DNA of 64,000 nucleotides from Sodiomyces alkalinus F11 (lineage: Eukaryota > Ascomycota > Sordariomycetes > Glomerellales > Plectosphaerellaceae): assembly GCF_003711515.1 (NCBI RefSeq), contig NW_021167081.1, positions 744,001 to 808,000 of the forward strand, given 5' to 3'. Positions 1 to 11,345 of this stretch are shown in pieces (position 1 is the stretch's first letter; the number at the start of each line of letters is the position of its first letter). The position numbers and the translations under genes were made by a program. The notes beneath the pieces were generated by a model. The model searched no databases and was not told the DNA's origin. It worked only from the letters and a program-made list of their open reading frames with translations.

Positions 1-275
1 ATTCATGCGCAGTTTGTCACATGCATCGAATCTATGGTGCCATCGCAGACAGTGACCCCGGGTATTTCCCGCTCATATGGCGTGCTTCAAGTCATACGTT
101 CCAATTCATGACCCTCATATCTTCATCATCAAGCGTTGCTATGCCAATAATGAGACGGGGGATAAAAACAGAAGATTGCCATGTACAAAAAACAAAAAAA
201 AAAACATCTCCAGCTTTAGCCTTCATGTCCCTCCGGGAAAAGATGCACCGACGCCCGTTTTGCAGCCCATCCAGC

Positions 276-2926
276 TCAGAGCACGACGAGGTTGTCCACC
301 CGCCGCCCCTGCGTCTCAACAAGGTACTTCCGCCGCACACCGACCCCCCTGGCGCGACGAAACTGCTCATAGGCCGCCCCCCCCTCGCCCGTGCGGATGA
401 GAACCATGGGCACAGGCCGATGCCTCGGCAACCCGCCCGGCGTGCGCTGCGGCTCGTCGAGCCGGGGGCGCGTCAAGTCGTCGGCGGCATGCCAGGGCGG
501 TTGGGCGGCCTGGGCGGCGCCGCCGTAGACGAGGGCGTCGCGGAGGTGGGGCGGGAGCGAGGCGAAGCCCTCCGGGCCGGAGATGCCGTCGACGTCGCCG
601 TTGGAGTCGTCCACGATGACGACGAGCTGGAGGGAGCGCGAAGACGGGGTGTAGGAGGGGATGTTGGCCAGTTTGGCGCTGAAGGTGCAGCCGCCGCGGC
701 GCATGACGATGATGTGGTGGTCCCGCGGCGCCGCGTCGGGGAGGCGGCCGGAGCAGGCTTCGTCGGCGAGGTAGACGGTCGACCAGGGGAGGGCGAAGTG
801 GTTGGGTGGTGGTGGTTTTTCCCCGTCGGTGGAGCGGTTCGTGTCCTCGTGGAGGATCGGGGGGAGAGGCGCGTCGGGGACGTCGGGGAGGGGGACGGCG
901 CCCTGGCCGACCGGCAGGGCCGCTTTGTAGGTTTCGACGTGAAGCCGGGGGGCAGTGCCGTCTGGCCCGGGCTGCCGCGGTGTGGCCGTGCCAGACGGGT
1001 CGAAGACGGATGTGACGCGACGGACAAAGGATTTGAGCATAGATTGGTAGCCCGGGTCAAGATTGCGATCCTCTGGTGCAGTAGGATGGTTTTCGCGGTT
1101 CATCCAAGCGGCCTCTTCTTCTGGTGTCAGTGGGATCTCCCGTCCAGCGCCGTCGACAAGATGTTCAAAACTCTCGACCGGGATTTCGGCGGTGGCATCC
1201 TCGTCAGCTTCAGCCGCGTCACCGAAGACGACGATGAGATCGGCGTAAGGGGGATAGCGGACACGATGAAATAACGGGTCCGCAACGCCGGAGAGGAGGT
1301 CGGCGTCTATATGGACGAGTTCGTACTTGCCGAGTACAAGAAGATTCACGCCGGTAATGCGCCAGACGTGGTCGTAGCTAGGGTCCGAAGACTCCTCCTG
1401 GACGAAGGTAATCCTGAGACCGTTCAGCGAGACGATTCTGATGCCGAGTTCAGTCTTGAAGGCAGCAGCATTGGCGAGTAACTGGTTGAAGGCGCTGCCC
1501 GCATTTTGGCCTTTGGGCACTACGGGCGGGAACTCGATGATGAAGCTCGGCTTGAAAGAGGGTGCAGAGCAGATGCCGTTCGCGGGCAGCATGGACCCCG
1601 GGAGGGTCCAGGGGAAGACGGAATGGTTCGTCGTGTACCGCAAGATTGTGTTATTGGAACCTGGCGCTGCGGGAACGGCTTCGACACCGCCCTGGGGGTT
1701 GGGCGCCTTGTGGAGGTTCACGAAGTGAGCGGCGTGGAAGACGTCCGGCCGCGAGGCGAGCACCGATCGGGTCAGGGGCACCTCCTTGGCAGGAACGGGG
1801 CAAGTGTTGGTATAGCTCTCGTCCCAGTAGACGTTGACATCTTTGACCCACCGACCCCGTCGGCTATCGCGAGGCCCCGAAACACGTCTGCGTTGGTCCG
1901 GCATGGGACGGTTCTGGCGCCGCCGCCGCCGTCCCCGGGGGATAATGAGCGGATGGGCCTCGGTGCTGAAGACGTAGGCGGCATCGAGCTTGTTAAAAGG
2001 GTGGTCCGGGTCGAACAGCAGAAACAGATACTTGGTGGTCTCGCCCAAGAAGAAGCTCTGCATGCGGTCCGCCTTCTCCTTGGTGTCGACGTTCTGCAAC
2101 CCGGACCAGCCACACGGGGTGCGACACAGGCGGTTGATGTCGGCGAGCACCATCTCGCCCACGTGCAGATACCAGGGGTCGTTGGTCGCACGGTAGAGGT
2201 AGTAGGTCGACTCGATGAATTCGGGGCGTCCCGGCCACCAGCCGATGCCCGAGTCGATCTGTCGTTCTCGGACGGACCAGCGCTCGGGCAAGGCACCATA
2301 TCGGGTCCACAGGGCCGTGTACAGCAGGTTGGCCTGCTCAGCTTCGGCGACCTCTCCGGCCATGGCCAGCAGACCGGGATAGAAAGCGGCCAGGCTGTCG
2401 ATCCAGAAGGTGAAGGGGTGGCCTCGGGTCCGATGGCCCGTCATGTAGTAGGGGTGGTGGATATCGTTGTATAGATGGCGTCGGATGGCGGCGTGGGCCT
2501 GATGCCATGCCTCGAGAAACGCGCCCGACGAATGCTCCTCGGGCGCCAGGGGGTTCGGATGGAGACTGTCGGGGTCGAGCCAGTCACGATCCGTGGGCTT
2601 CCCGCGAGGGCGAGCCGTCGTGGTGTTGGGCAGATCATGGCCCGAAAGCAGGACGTGGCTTTTGAAGGCGTATTCGAAGAAACTGTCTACACCGGCTCCG
2701 ATGCCGGTGTCGTAGTTCACCCACTCGCCATTCTCCGGGTCGATGGCGTTGCCCACCAACCCGATATCGCTCTTCGCGCTCCAGACGGCCCAGAAAGCCC
2801 TTTTCGCCAGGTTCTCGAACCTAGGGTCTCCGGTGAGACGGCTGAGGACGGTAAACTCGAGCACCAGACTGCCGGCACCTGCACTGCACGTGTCGGTCTT
2901 CTCGCGCGACCTTTGGGACGAGGCGG

Positions 2927-2965
<39 letters not shown>

Positions 2966-3872
2966 GGTTCGGGGAAGTCTTGTGCAAGGGAGAGTTTACG
3001 TAGAAGGGGATGCCGTGGCGTAGGTTCACGCGCGGGTAAGGGAGGCCCGTCTTGGTGTAAAAGGCGGGCAATAACCTCTCGCCCAGGTCCAGCGCCAGCC
3101 GGAGGAGCTGGCCGTCGTACTGGAAGCCGCCGCTTGGCCATGGTATTGGCGGTAGCTCAAGGGGGTCCGAGGCTTCCTCGAGTATAGGCAATACGGGTTC
3201 GTAAGCCGGGATAGGAAGTTCGCCGACGGCAAAGAGGTGTGCACTCAGGAGACCACCGACGACGCGGATCACCGTCTCAAAGACCTGCACCTTGCTGTCC
3301 AGGTCGAAGCCGCGGGCGCGCCGGCCTTGGCCTGAGGGGCCTTTCCGCCCATCGCCGTAGTGGTCGACGAATTTCTCGACTCCATCTTGGAACTCGCGCA
3401 AGGCCCAGGTGGCCGTATCAGGGTCGGACGGGGTGCCGGCTAGAATCGCCAGGGTTGACAGGCTGTCGATGAGGGTCAAAGAGTAGTTGCCGAGAACATC
3501 GTTGAGGTCGTAATTGTGTTCGTTTGCAGGATCCCGCGATAAGGGCGTACAGGAGATGGGGCGAAGCTGTACGGCAGAGGCCAGTTAGTCTCGGAGACAA
3601 GGTACGAAGTACAAGAAAGAAGAAGAAGAAGAAGAAGAAGAAAAAGAAGGAAGAAGATAAAAGAAGATAAAAGGGAATCGCGACGGGGTAGTAGGATCCG
3701 ATGGTCTAACCTCGTCCTCGGGGAACGCATGCTGCATATAGTTGTTGAAGCCGTGCTGGAACACTTCGACGGTATGGTTGCGAAGCTCAGCTAGGCGGGC
3801 AGGGCCCATAGCCGCGGTGATTGCAGGCCATGACAGCAAGAAGCAGCCAAACACACTCAAAGCCGAGGGCAT
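276..3872 (-). CDS. EDEM-like GH47 alpha-mannosidase family protein with C-terminal PA domain
   Basis: Two exons, 3872-3711 and 3566-276, joined in frame across a 144-nt intron (gttaga...ctgtacag) give 1150 aa. The start is followed by a hydrophobic signal-peptide-like stretch (residues 1-22). A GH47 (alpha/alpha)7 domain covers roughly residues 30-600. The conserved acidic positions are visible: LVLEF (E about 291), GAGVDSFFEY (D about 348), RPEFIES (E about 503 and 506) and the calcium-site motif STEAHP (about 589). A protease-associated (PA) domain lies near the C-terminus, around VMRRGGCTFSAKL. This order is that of the yeast Htm1/Mnl1 and EDEM group, which trims mannose from misfolded glycoproteins in the ER lumen to mark them for ERAD. 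I infer the same role here. Oddities are a His-Asp repeat (about residues 255-267) encoded by a GTCGTG microsatellite, and GAA repeats in the intron. There is no HDEL-type tail. The family call is secure; activity is not shown. Confidence 0.93.
3619..3641. repeat. GAA microsatellite in EDEM intron
   Basis: An uninterrupted GAA run on the + strand, continuing into an impure purine tract to about 3675. It lies inside the single intron of the EDEM-like gene and so forms a pyrimidine-rich tract in the transcript, upstream of the acceptor at 3567. Confidence 0.8.
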
Positions 3873-5821
3873 TTTCGAATGTGTAACATGGGGCCGCAGG
3901 AAGGCGAAAGCTACGCGACAATTTCCATCAAAGCGCCTAGCCGCCAGGAGCAAGTCCCTCCCCCTCCCAGACGCAAGATGTTTTTGAGATTTTTCGAGAC
4001 ACCAGATGCCGGATTCGAAGACAGCGGAAGAAGGTGTGTTGGTAGGAAATCGTCATGTGAGGGAGAGCAAAAGAACGAGGAAGAATGGAGATGTATCGAG
4101 ACAGGGCATTGAGAACCAGAGGGAGATCAACGAGATAAGATCCAAGGAGAGCTTGAGGTGAATGAAGACATGGTATCATAAGAAAACGAATGGCTTTGTA
4201 TGCAACTCCCGTCTTTAGGAGGAACCCGTGGTGATGTTGTTGCTGTTGTGTCCACAGGGTTTGCTCTGCGCTTTTGGCGACTTGTCCGCAACAAGTGACG
4301 ATGTACCTTGGGTCTTCGTATTGCGTGCGGGTCTCCGAACCTCCGAGCTGTGGCGGCGTCTTGAGATGTCATCTGGGTCGTGGCTGTGGTGTCTGTGGCT
4401 GTGGCTGTGGCTGTGGCTTGTAGCTAGCTCGTCTTCACCGAATTATACCGATATCTTCATTATTCATCGTATTCACACCGAGGTGAAAACAGTACAACGT
4501 ACAATGTAGACTAGTCGGGGGGTGCAAAAAAATCAATGCGGCAGTGTCTTGGAATGGAACTTCTTCTCCATTTGGACCCCCAGTTCCCCCAGCCCTGGCA
4601 TCGCGGTGCACCGGAAAGAGGCGCCGACTTCCCCGGTCGATGCCGAGCTCCACCGAAGACCCCGGCAGCTCATCTCGGTTCCTATATCCCGACTCTCGTC
4701 GCTACCCTGACCGAAAACGACCACATCGTTAATCAAGTCGCACAAATCGGCGACGATTCTTATAATTATCGCGATTGTTACTTGGATCGTCCATACGGCT
4801 TCTGAGTGCAGTGCAGGGTTGTGGTTCCTGAATGGCGATGATGCTGCATGCAGGCTGGGGGCACACTTGGCCTCCAGAAAGGGCCTGGCGAAGCGAGCAA
4901 TGCCAGGCCTGTTTAAGAGGCCCAAATCTACCCATGTGTCGGTTGGCAGCCTCGGCCGAAAATACAAAAACGAAGAAGAAAGAAGAAGGGGCACTGGGGG
5001 GATGGGGGGATGGGGGGATGGGGAAATGTCGTCACAACTCTGGAGTCCAGAGTCTGGACTCGCTGATCTCGACACTCACCGGTCGTCGGCACCAGTGTTG
5101 GCACCAGTGTTGGCACCAGTATTGCGTCTCATCGTTCGGCATGACGGTGATGATCATAGGATATAAACCATCGCGCATCAGCCACTCCGCAACCCGCACG
5201 GTCAGTGGATGATGTGAGCCACTTATTACTCCTTCGTTTATTAAGAGTTCCAGGTCCCGCGTCGCACAACATCCGCATCCGACCCATCTCGGCCGGAAGT
5301 TCTGTGTCTCATCCGATGACCAGTGCTCACCCAGCGGGCGTTGCGTTGCACTTGAACTGGGAATTGGTAGGATTCAGAATCACGATGATTGCAACATAAC
5401 ATGCTTCTGCTAGACTCAACTGTGTCTCTCTGTCTCCCATTCTCTCCATCTCGAGATGGTCGGCTCTACTTTCATCGACGGGGAAGAGGAGACTTCATGT
5501 TATTTACGACAGCCCCAGTTGCGGAGTCGAAATCGTATCAGGGGATAGCTCTTCCATTTCTGGAAACATTACAGTGAAAATAGCGAAAGCTGGGAGATAC
5601 CTGTAATCCGCTAATCCGCACCGCAAGGTAACGTAACGTAACGCAACGCACCGCGGTGTCTTTTCCGAGAGCTCGCCAAGAGAGGGGAAACGAGCAGGTT
5701 TCAAGCGAATGAAGGCTGGGGGCCATACGCAGAGTGAAGAAGGAAACGAATGTTCCACAGATGCGGATGCCACTATATTCTAACTGGGTGAATCGACCGA
5801 AGAGCTTCCAAAACCTGTCTG

Positions 5822-5822
<1 letters not shown>

Positions 5823-5854
<32 letters not shown>
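5823..5854. repeat. (AC)16 microsatellite
   Basis: Sixteen perfect AC dinucleotides in the spacer upstream of the EDEM-like gene. This would be a polymorphic marker; no function is evident. Confidence 0.95.
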
Positions 5855-5856
<2 letters not shown>

Positions 5857-7585
5857 CTCTCTGCAACTCTGCACTGCACCCCAAGCATAACCCAATACCC
5901 TCGTCCATAACAAGCCGGTATAATGAAAATTATGCAACAACTCCCACCGGCCGGCTCGGCAGCTGCAACACACCCAATGCTGCACTGCAGAACGAACATG
6001 AAAAGAAAAGAACGGCAGAAGAAAACAACATAAAGTCACTCACTGCCCCCTCGGAATATGAAGCTCCTGATTCGACAGAGTCCTGGCCCGAGAGTCCGGC
6101 AAGCAAAACTACTGGTCCCAAGGGCCGCAAGAGGGGTGGCTTAGCCGCTGCGAAAACTGCCACAAGTGAAGTCCCGGTCACATCAGGGCCGTACTACCAG
6201 CATCGTTGCCTGATCGGATTACGTTGTAGATAGACATCAAATGGGAGGAGAGTGGCAGAGGAGGAGCGCGCGTGCCTCGTTTGCAGCGACACATCGTGCC
6301 GCGTCGTTTCCCCTTCCTCTTCAATGTTTCCCCTTTTTCTGGGTCCTTGTTCCTATTCTTTCTCCTCCCGGTTATTTTTGATCCCTACATGTACCCTTGA
6401 CTGCCTGCCGCCTGCGCTGCCGTTGTTTGTCACTTGGGGGGCACTGGGGCTTTCCCATAATCATTTGACAACCCCAGAAAGGGCAAGGGCAAGGGCAAGG
6501 GGAAGGGGACGGGGACGGTCTCAGATAGTCTCAAAGACATTGGACGCCCCAAGGCTTGGTATCTCGCGCTTCGACGAGAGGCCGAGAATCCCTGATGCTG
6601 GTCCTTTCGAGCCCCATGCGCGCCGTTCACGGACACATCCACCCGGAGCACGGTCCCGGACGGGGGAAGATTGAGTGCGACCTGACCTCCACTACCAGTC
6701 AAGGGGGGGTAGACCCCTGGACCGAGGTGGGCGGGAACCCCTTTCACTCTCCAGAATGCTTACAAATTAAATTGACCCAGCGCCTTGACGAGAGGCGGGC
6801 TCTCGGCACAGCTATGAGGTTTCGGTTCGGAGGAAATCTCTTTGTTCTAGGCCCTCGTACCCTCGTAAAGCACGGGACTAGCAGCATCTAAATGGGATAT
6901 ACAGTGGAAATATTCATTGAATCCCTCATCTGTCTTCTCTTTTGGTCCAAGTGATTTCTTGGCGAAATACAGGTCACAAAAGGAGGCGACGTGTGCCACC
7001 TAAATGTGTAAAGAGAAAGGACTGGACCGAACGGAAGGGTAAAAAAAGCAAATCTTTCCCGGTTTCCCAAGCAATTCAGGGTATATTCTGAAAAATGACA
7101 AAATATAAAACAAGAAAAAAGCCCCAGTAATACACAAGTTCATAAAGGAGCGAAAAGAATAGAAGAATTTCGGACTCTTGTGTCCTGGTATCCCATCCCC
7201 CAACCGCCCCCAGAGAGATATGCTGCGTGAGCTGCTCGTCCTTCTTATGTCTTAGTCGTCTTGATTCTGTGCTTCCCATGAAAGTCTTCCGATGAGATGT
7301 CCTTTGCCGCCCTTGCCTCGTCCTATCGTTGTCGTTACTAACCCAAACTGCCCTCCCTGTTTTCTAATCATCGAGGGGGGGGGGGGGGAAGAGAGGGAGG
7401 GCAGGGGCTAGAAAGACGCCAAAAAAGATTGTAAGAATACTGGAGGTGATGAAAAGGAGAGACCGGCCACAATGTGACCATAGTTTGTGAAAAAAGAAAC
7501 CCCATATATAAAACCCGAAACACAGATAAAGCAGAAGGGGGAAGAGAAAAAGGCAAAAAGAGAAAAGAAAGGGGAAAAGGGGGGA

Positions 7586-7604
7586 GAAGAAGAAGAAGAA
7601 GAAG

Positions 7605-7634
<30 letters not shown>
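7586..7634. repeat. (GAA)16 microsatellite 3' of Myb/SANT-like gene
   Basis: About sixteen perfect GAA triplets, starting 27 nt beyond the stop codon of the minus-strand Myb/SANT-like gene. In that gene's transcript it would be a CTT tract in the 3' UTR. Confidence 0.9.
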
Positions 7635-7635
<1 letters not shown>

Positions 7636-7660
7636 TTGGAAAGTACAACAACGCAACGCC

Positions 7661-8849
7661 TCAACAATGGTGAGAAGCATGTTGCCGAGAGACGTGATGT
7701 TGTTGCATCACCATCCCACGACCGCGATTCTGAGGCGACCCTTTCTGGCCCTGCCCCATTCCTCGTCTGGCTGCCGCCTGCTTCCCCACCCGTAGGCCAG
7801 ACTCGTCGTGTTGTTCGGCAGCGGCAGCGGCAGCGGCAGCGGCAGCGATTCCGGATTGCCCCGCCGTCGCCGACACCGACGCGCCCCTGCCCGAACCGTC
7901 TTCGTCCCGCTTCCCGTCCCCGCCGCCCGTCAAGGCAGCCGCCGCGGTTTCGGGAGACGCCGAGCCGTCCAGGGGATACCCCCTGCTTTCGATATTGGCC
8001 ATGACCCGTTCGTGTTCTTCCTGCGTCAGGTGTATTGTCGGGAAGGTGCTGATGCCGGAAGGCGCGAACTCGTCGTAGGACGGCTGGTTGGGGGTTTGCT
8101 GGAATTGTTGCTGCTGCTGTTGTTGTTGCTGTTGTTGCTGCTGTTGTCCACCCGGGTGGTGTTGGATGTAAGCGTCCCGAGCCGCTGTCGCGTCGTCCCG
8201 CGATGTGGCGGCCGAGCTGCGCTGGCGCTCATTCAACTTCCGCCGCCGCCGGATGGACATCTTCTTGGGGTCCCCCTTCCAGGACTCCATCCACACGTCC
8301 GAGAGACCGAGCTCGACCATGCGCATCTCGATGTTGCCCACGTTGAAGTCGGCTTGCGGGTTGCCGCCCAATTCCTTGTACTTCATGTGTACTTGGCGGT
8401 AATATTGCTGCTCAACCTGTCGTGCGGCCTCGATTAACGCATGGTCCTGTTCCTGAACGTTAGCAAAGGGGGGGCGGTAAAGACAAAAAGCAGAGGGGTA
8501 GGAGAACACACATCTCGCCCCGACCACTGCACCCACTTCGACTTGGCCCTCGACAACCGCATCTGAAGCGCAGCCCTGTCAAAGCTGCACCCAAAGCGCC
8601 GATTATACTCAGCCGCGATGGGATCCCACATGCCCTTCCCCTTATTGTCGTCGTGTTTTTGCCGGAGCTCGAACAGAAACTTATCCGTCTCGGGGATGCC
8701 AGGCTTGAAGCGCAGGGGTTCGCCCGCGTTGGTCTGCCCGCCGCCCTTGCTACTACTGCTGCCGCCCTGCTGGTTCCTGAAGACCTTCTTGTTGCGTTGT
8801 GCACCGCTGCTAGCCGTGGCATCGTTCGACGCGTCTTTGCTAGTGTGGC

Positions 8850-8889
<40 letters not shown>

Positions 8890-9142
8890 GCCCCCTTCGC
8901 GACCGCTGCCGAGTGATGTCGGGCGTCCTCGCATCCGAGGTCGCTTGAAGGACCGTGGCGCTGATGGCTGGGGCCTCTTTATCCTGGGACTTGAGACCAT
9001 GGTCGTCCTGGGGACGCCGTAGCTGGGTATGAGGTGGGGGTCTTCGTTGCTGGGGTTCGCTAACAAGTGCTGCTGTTGTTGTTGTGGTGGTGGTGGTGGT
9101 TGTTCTGGTTGTTGATGATGATGTTGATGATGTTGTTGATGA

Positions 9143-9175
<33 letters not shown>

Positions 9176-10054
9176 GTATGGAACTGGTGCGAGTGGGTCT
9201 GGTTGAGGAGAGGACTCTGAGTATTGTGCATGACGGGGCGGGTGACGTGGTGAGTATGGTGGTGGTTGTGGTTGTTGCTGTTGCGAGCGTCCAGCTCTAT
9301 TTCGGTTTCCTGTTTGATTACCAGAGAACTCGGGGTGAGGGTAGAGTTCATGTGGCCCATTGGGTGCATGGGGTCAACAGCGTAGTAGCCCTGATGATGA
9401 TGATGGAGATGGTGTGATGAGGCGGCGACGCCCTCTGGTTCCGAAGCAGAGACGCCAAACGACCCGAAATATGGTTCTGGAGGTTCCCGAATCTCTTCCT
9501 TCATGGTCTGGCCGTCAGTCAAGATATAGTTCATATCGAACTGATTCTCCGAGGAGGTGGGAGGCGCAATGGACATGGGCGACCCGGTTTGGCTCGGAGG
9601 AGCCGTCATGTCGAAGCCCTGGTTCCAGTACATCTTGTGCACTGAACCCGGGGATGAGGGGCCAGAGGGGGCGGTAGGTTGCTGAGAATGGGGGCTGGTC
9701 GTGGAGGGATACCCGTGCATAAACTCCGACCTCTGGTGCATAGGAGGCGAACCAGCACCGGAGATGGGCGTCGGAAGAGACGAGTCACAGTTATGCGAGA
9801 GATTGAAGGTGGTGATCTGGTATGGTGAGCCGACTGGAGTGATTTGCCCGTGTGGGGGCGGGAGGATCTGCATACAATGGTGCCGTTCCCAAAGCAAGTG
9901 GAGGAAGAAGAATAGAACTTACTGTGGTGTAGGGAGTTGTTGCGTATGCAGCTGACTGTGCCACAGAAGAACAGGACCCTGGGATGTCCCCGGAAAGGTC
10001 TTCAGGACGGAATGGTGTTGAAGAAGTGAGGTATTGGTGGTCTATCATAGCCAT
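7661..10054 (-). CDS. Q/N/H-rich nuclear protein with two Myb/SANT-like modules
   Basis: Three exons (10054-9923, 9867-8512, 8452-7661) join in phase 0 to give 759 aa. Both introns are short (55 and 59 nt) with clear signals (gtaagt...tgcag; gtgtgt...ttcag). The N-terminal 300 residues are low in complexity and rich in Pro, Ser, His and Gln, followed by a poly-Asn run. Around residues 400-495 comes DKFLFELRQKHDDNKGKGMW, then a helix-rich segment ending SKWVQW, which looks like a Myb/SANT or trihelix unit. A second related unit (DHALIEAARQVEQQYY...LGLSDVW) starts exactly at the last exon junction. A basic RRRRKLNERQR stretch may be a nuclear localisation signal. The C-terminus has poly-Gln and poly-Ala tracts. 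I infer a DNA-binding regulator; the target and exact family are not recognised. Its 5' side faces a 9.2 kb gene-free spacer. Confidence 0.8.
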
Positions 10055-11254
10055 GCCGGGTGATATATATATAAATCTTTCGACTCGACTGTCGATGGAC
10101 GGTTTTGTTGGTTTGCTTGGACAGGTTGAAGAATGTCTGCCGGTTTGCGGTCTGGTAGAATAGGGGGCACGGAGGGGCGTAAAAAGAATAAAAGAAAAGA
10201 ACGGTTATTTCGAGAGGCCGAAGAAGTAATCAACTGTTGGTGCCGTCAAAAGTTCGACTCAGACATGTGAACTTGAAGACCACGGAGCCTGCAATTAAAA
10301 AGAAAAGAGTTGAGAGAATTGCCGGCTCTTCTTCAAAGTTGAGGCCTCATTGAGCAAGAGAACAAAGTCGAAATAGTCCCAAGCCCTGCGTCATACTCTA
10401 GCTCGGTTGAGTCAAAGGGCGGATGGCGCAAGAAAATCAGCCTCTCGCTGGCCGCGATTTGGGCCGAAGGGGGGGTTGAATAGAAGAGTGGAAGGGGAAG
10501 ACAGGAGAAAGGGAGTTGAACTGAAGATTGAGCCTTGTTGGAATGGAGACGGCCCACGCTCTCTTAAAGATGGAGAGAGGCACAGCTCGACCCCGGCCCC
10601 AGGGTAGGGGAAGGTCTGGGTCTTCGAGGGGGACATGGGGCATGGGACAGGGCCCCACGCGGCGGCATCGAACTACATACACGTTCATAGATAGCACAGC
10701 CAGATACGATGCTACATCATACGTACCAGTACCGGTACAGTCCCAGTCCCAGGACAAGAGGCGCATAATTGCGTGACTAGACGCAAGGTACAGTGGAAGA
10801 GGGGCATGGTAAATGGGACCCCTTTGCCTGGTCGGGAGACAGCCGAACAAGGGGGGGGGGGGGGAGACGCAGAAGGGAAGGAGAAGCGGAAAAGGAACTG
10901 GGGGGGGCAGAAGAACAGGACCCAGCACCAAAACCAAGTACCTAACCTAGCTAGACGAGGGTGAAGTCCTCGCCGGCCGAGAGACGGTAACTGCCAGGGC
11001 TGTCTGTGCTGTGTCCAGGTTTAGCTCTCCGGGAATAGAGACAACTTGATGCATGCGCCCCGGGGGCCGGGACAAAAAAAGGGGTGGGGAAGGGGGCGCA
11101 AAGCGTCTGTCTGGTAGATGCTCACAGACGATAGCCGCTGGTTCGTCACTACAGGTACAAAATAGAGTTACTTGTCATGTAGCCAAGAAAGGGGGGGTTT
11201 TTATTTGGTTTTGTGCTGCTAAAGTGCGGAACAAGATGGCGAGCTTCGGTGATG

Positions 11255-11345
11255 ATACGGGGAGACAAGAGGGAGGGGTGGGTGGAAGGGGTGGGAAGGG
11301 GGGCAGGGGGGGGAGGGGGGCGGTGACTGGGACTGGGAGGAGTGA
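11255..11345 (+). other. G-quadruplex-type G-rich tract
   Basis: About 90 nt of the + strand contain many runs of three to eight G separated by one to six other bases, such as GGGTGGAAGGGGTGGGAAGG followed by longer G runs. This fits the usual G4 pattern several times over. It lies about 1.2 kb upstream of the Myb/SANT-like start, with the G-rich strand as template for that gene. A structural or regulatory role is inference. Confidence 0.6.

Larger units (their letters stand above)
3873..7660. other. intergenic spacer, 3.8 kb
   Basis: This spacer lies between the 5' end of the EDEM-like gene and the 3' end of the Myb/SANT-like gene, both on the minus strand. Short open frames exist on both strands, but none has domain-like composition or matching splice partners. 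It contains simple repeats: GTGGCT near 4380-4420, a 12-mer GGCACCAGTGTT-type triplet near 5093-5125, (AC)16 at 5823-5854, GGGCAA near 6478-6505, and a G16 run near 7375-7388. It should hold the EDEM promoter. I saw no RNA gene. Confidence 0.6.

Noticed and set aside
21..1274. 417-codon plus-strand frame at the window start
   Set aside because: It overlaps the EDEM C-terminus on the other strand and has Arg/Gly/Val-rich composition typical of a shadow frame.
3990..4080. Possible tRNA on the minus strand (TTCGAATCC block)
   Set aside because: A B-box-like word is present, but there is no matching A box, anticodon stem or acceptor stem. Similar checks at other TTCGA/TTCAA words also failed.
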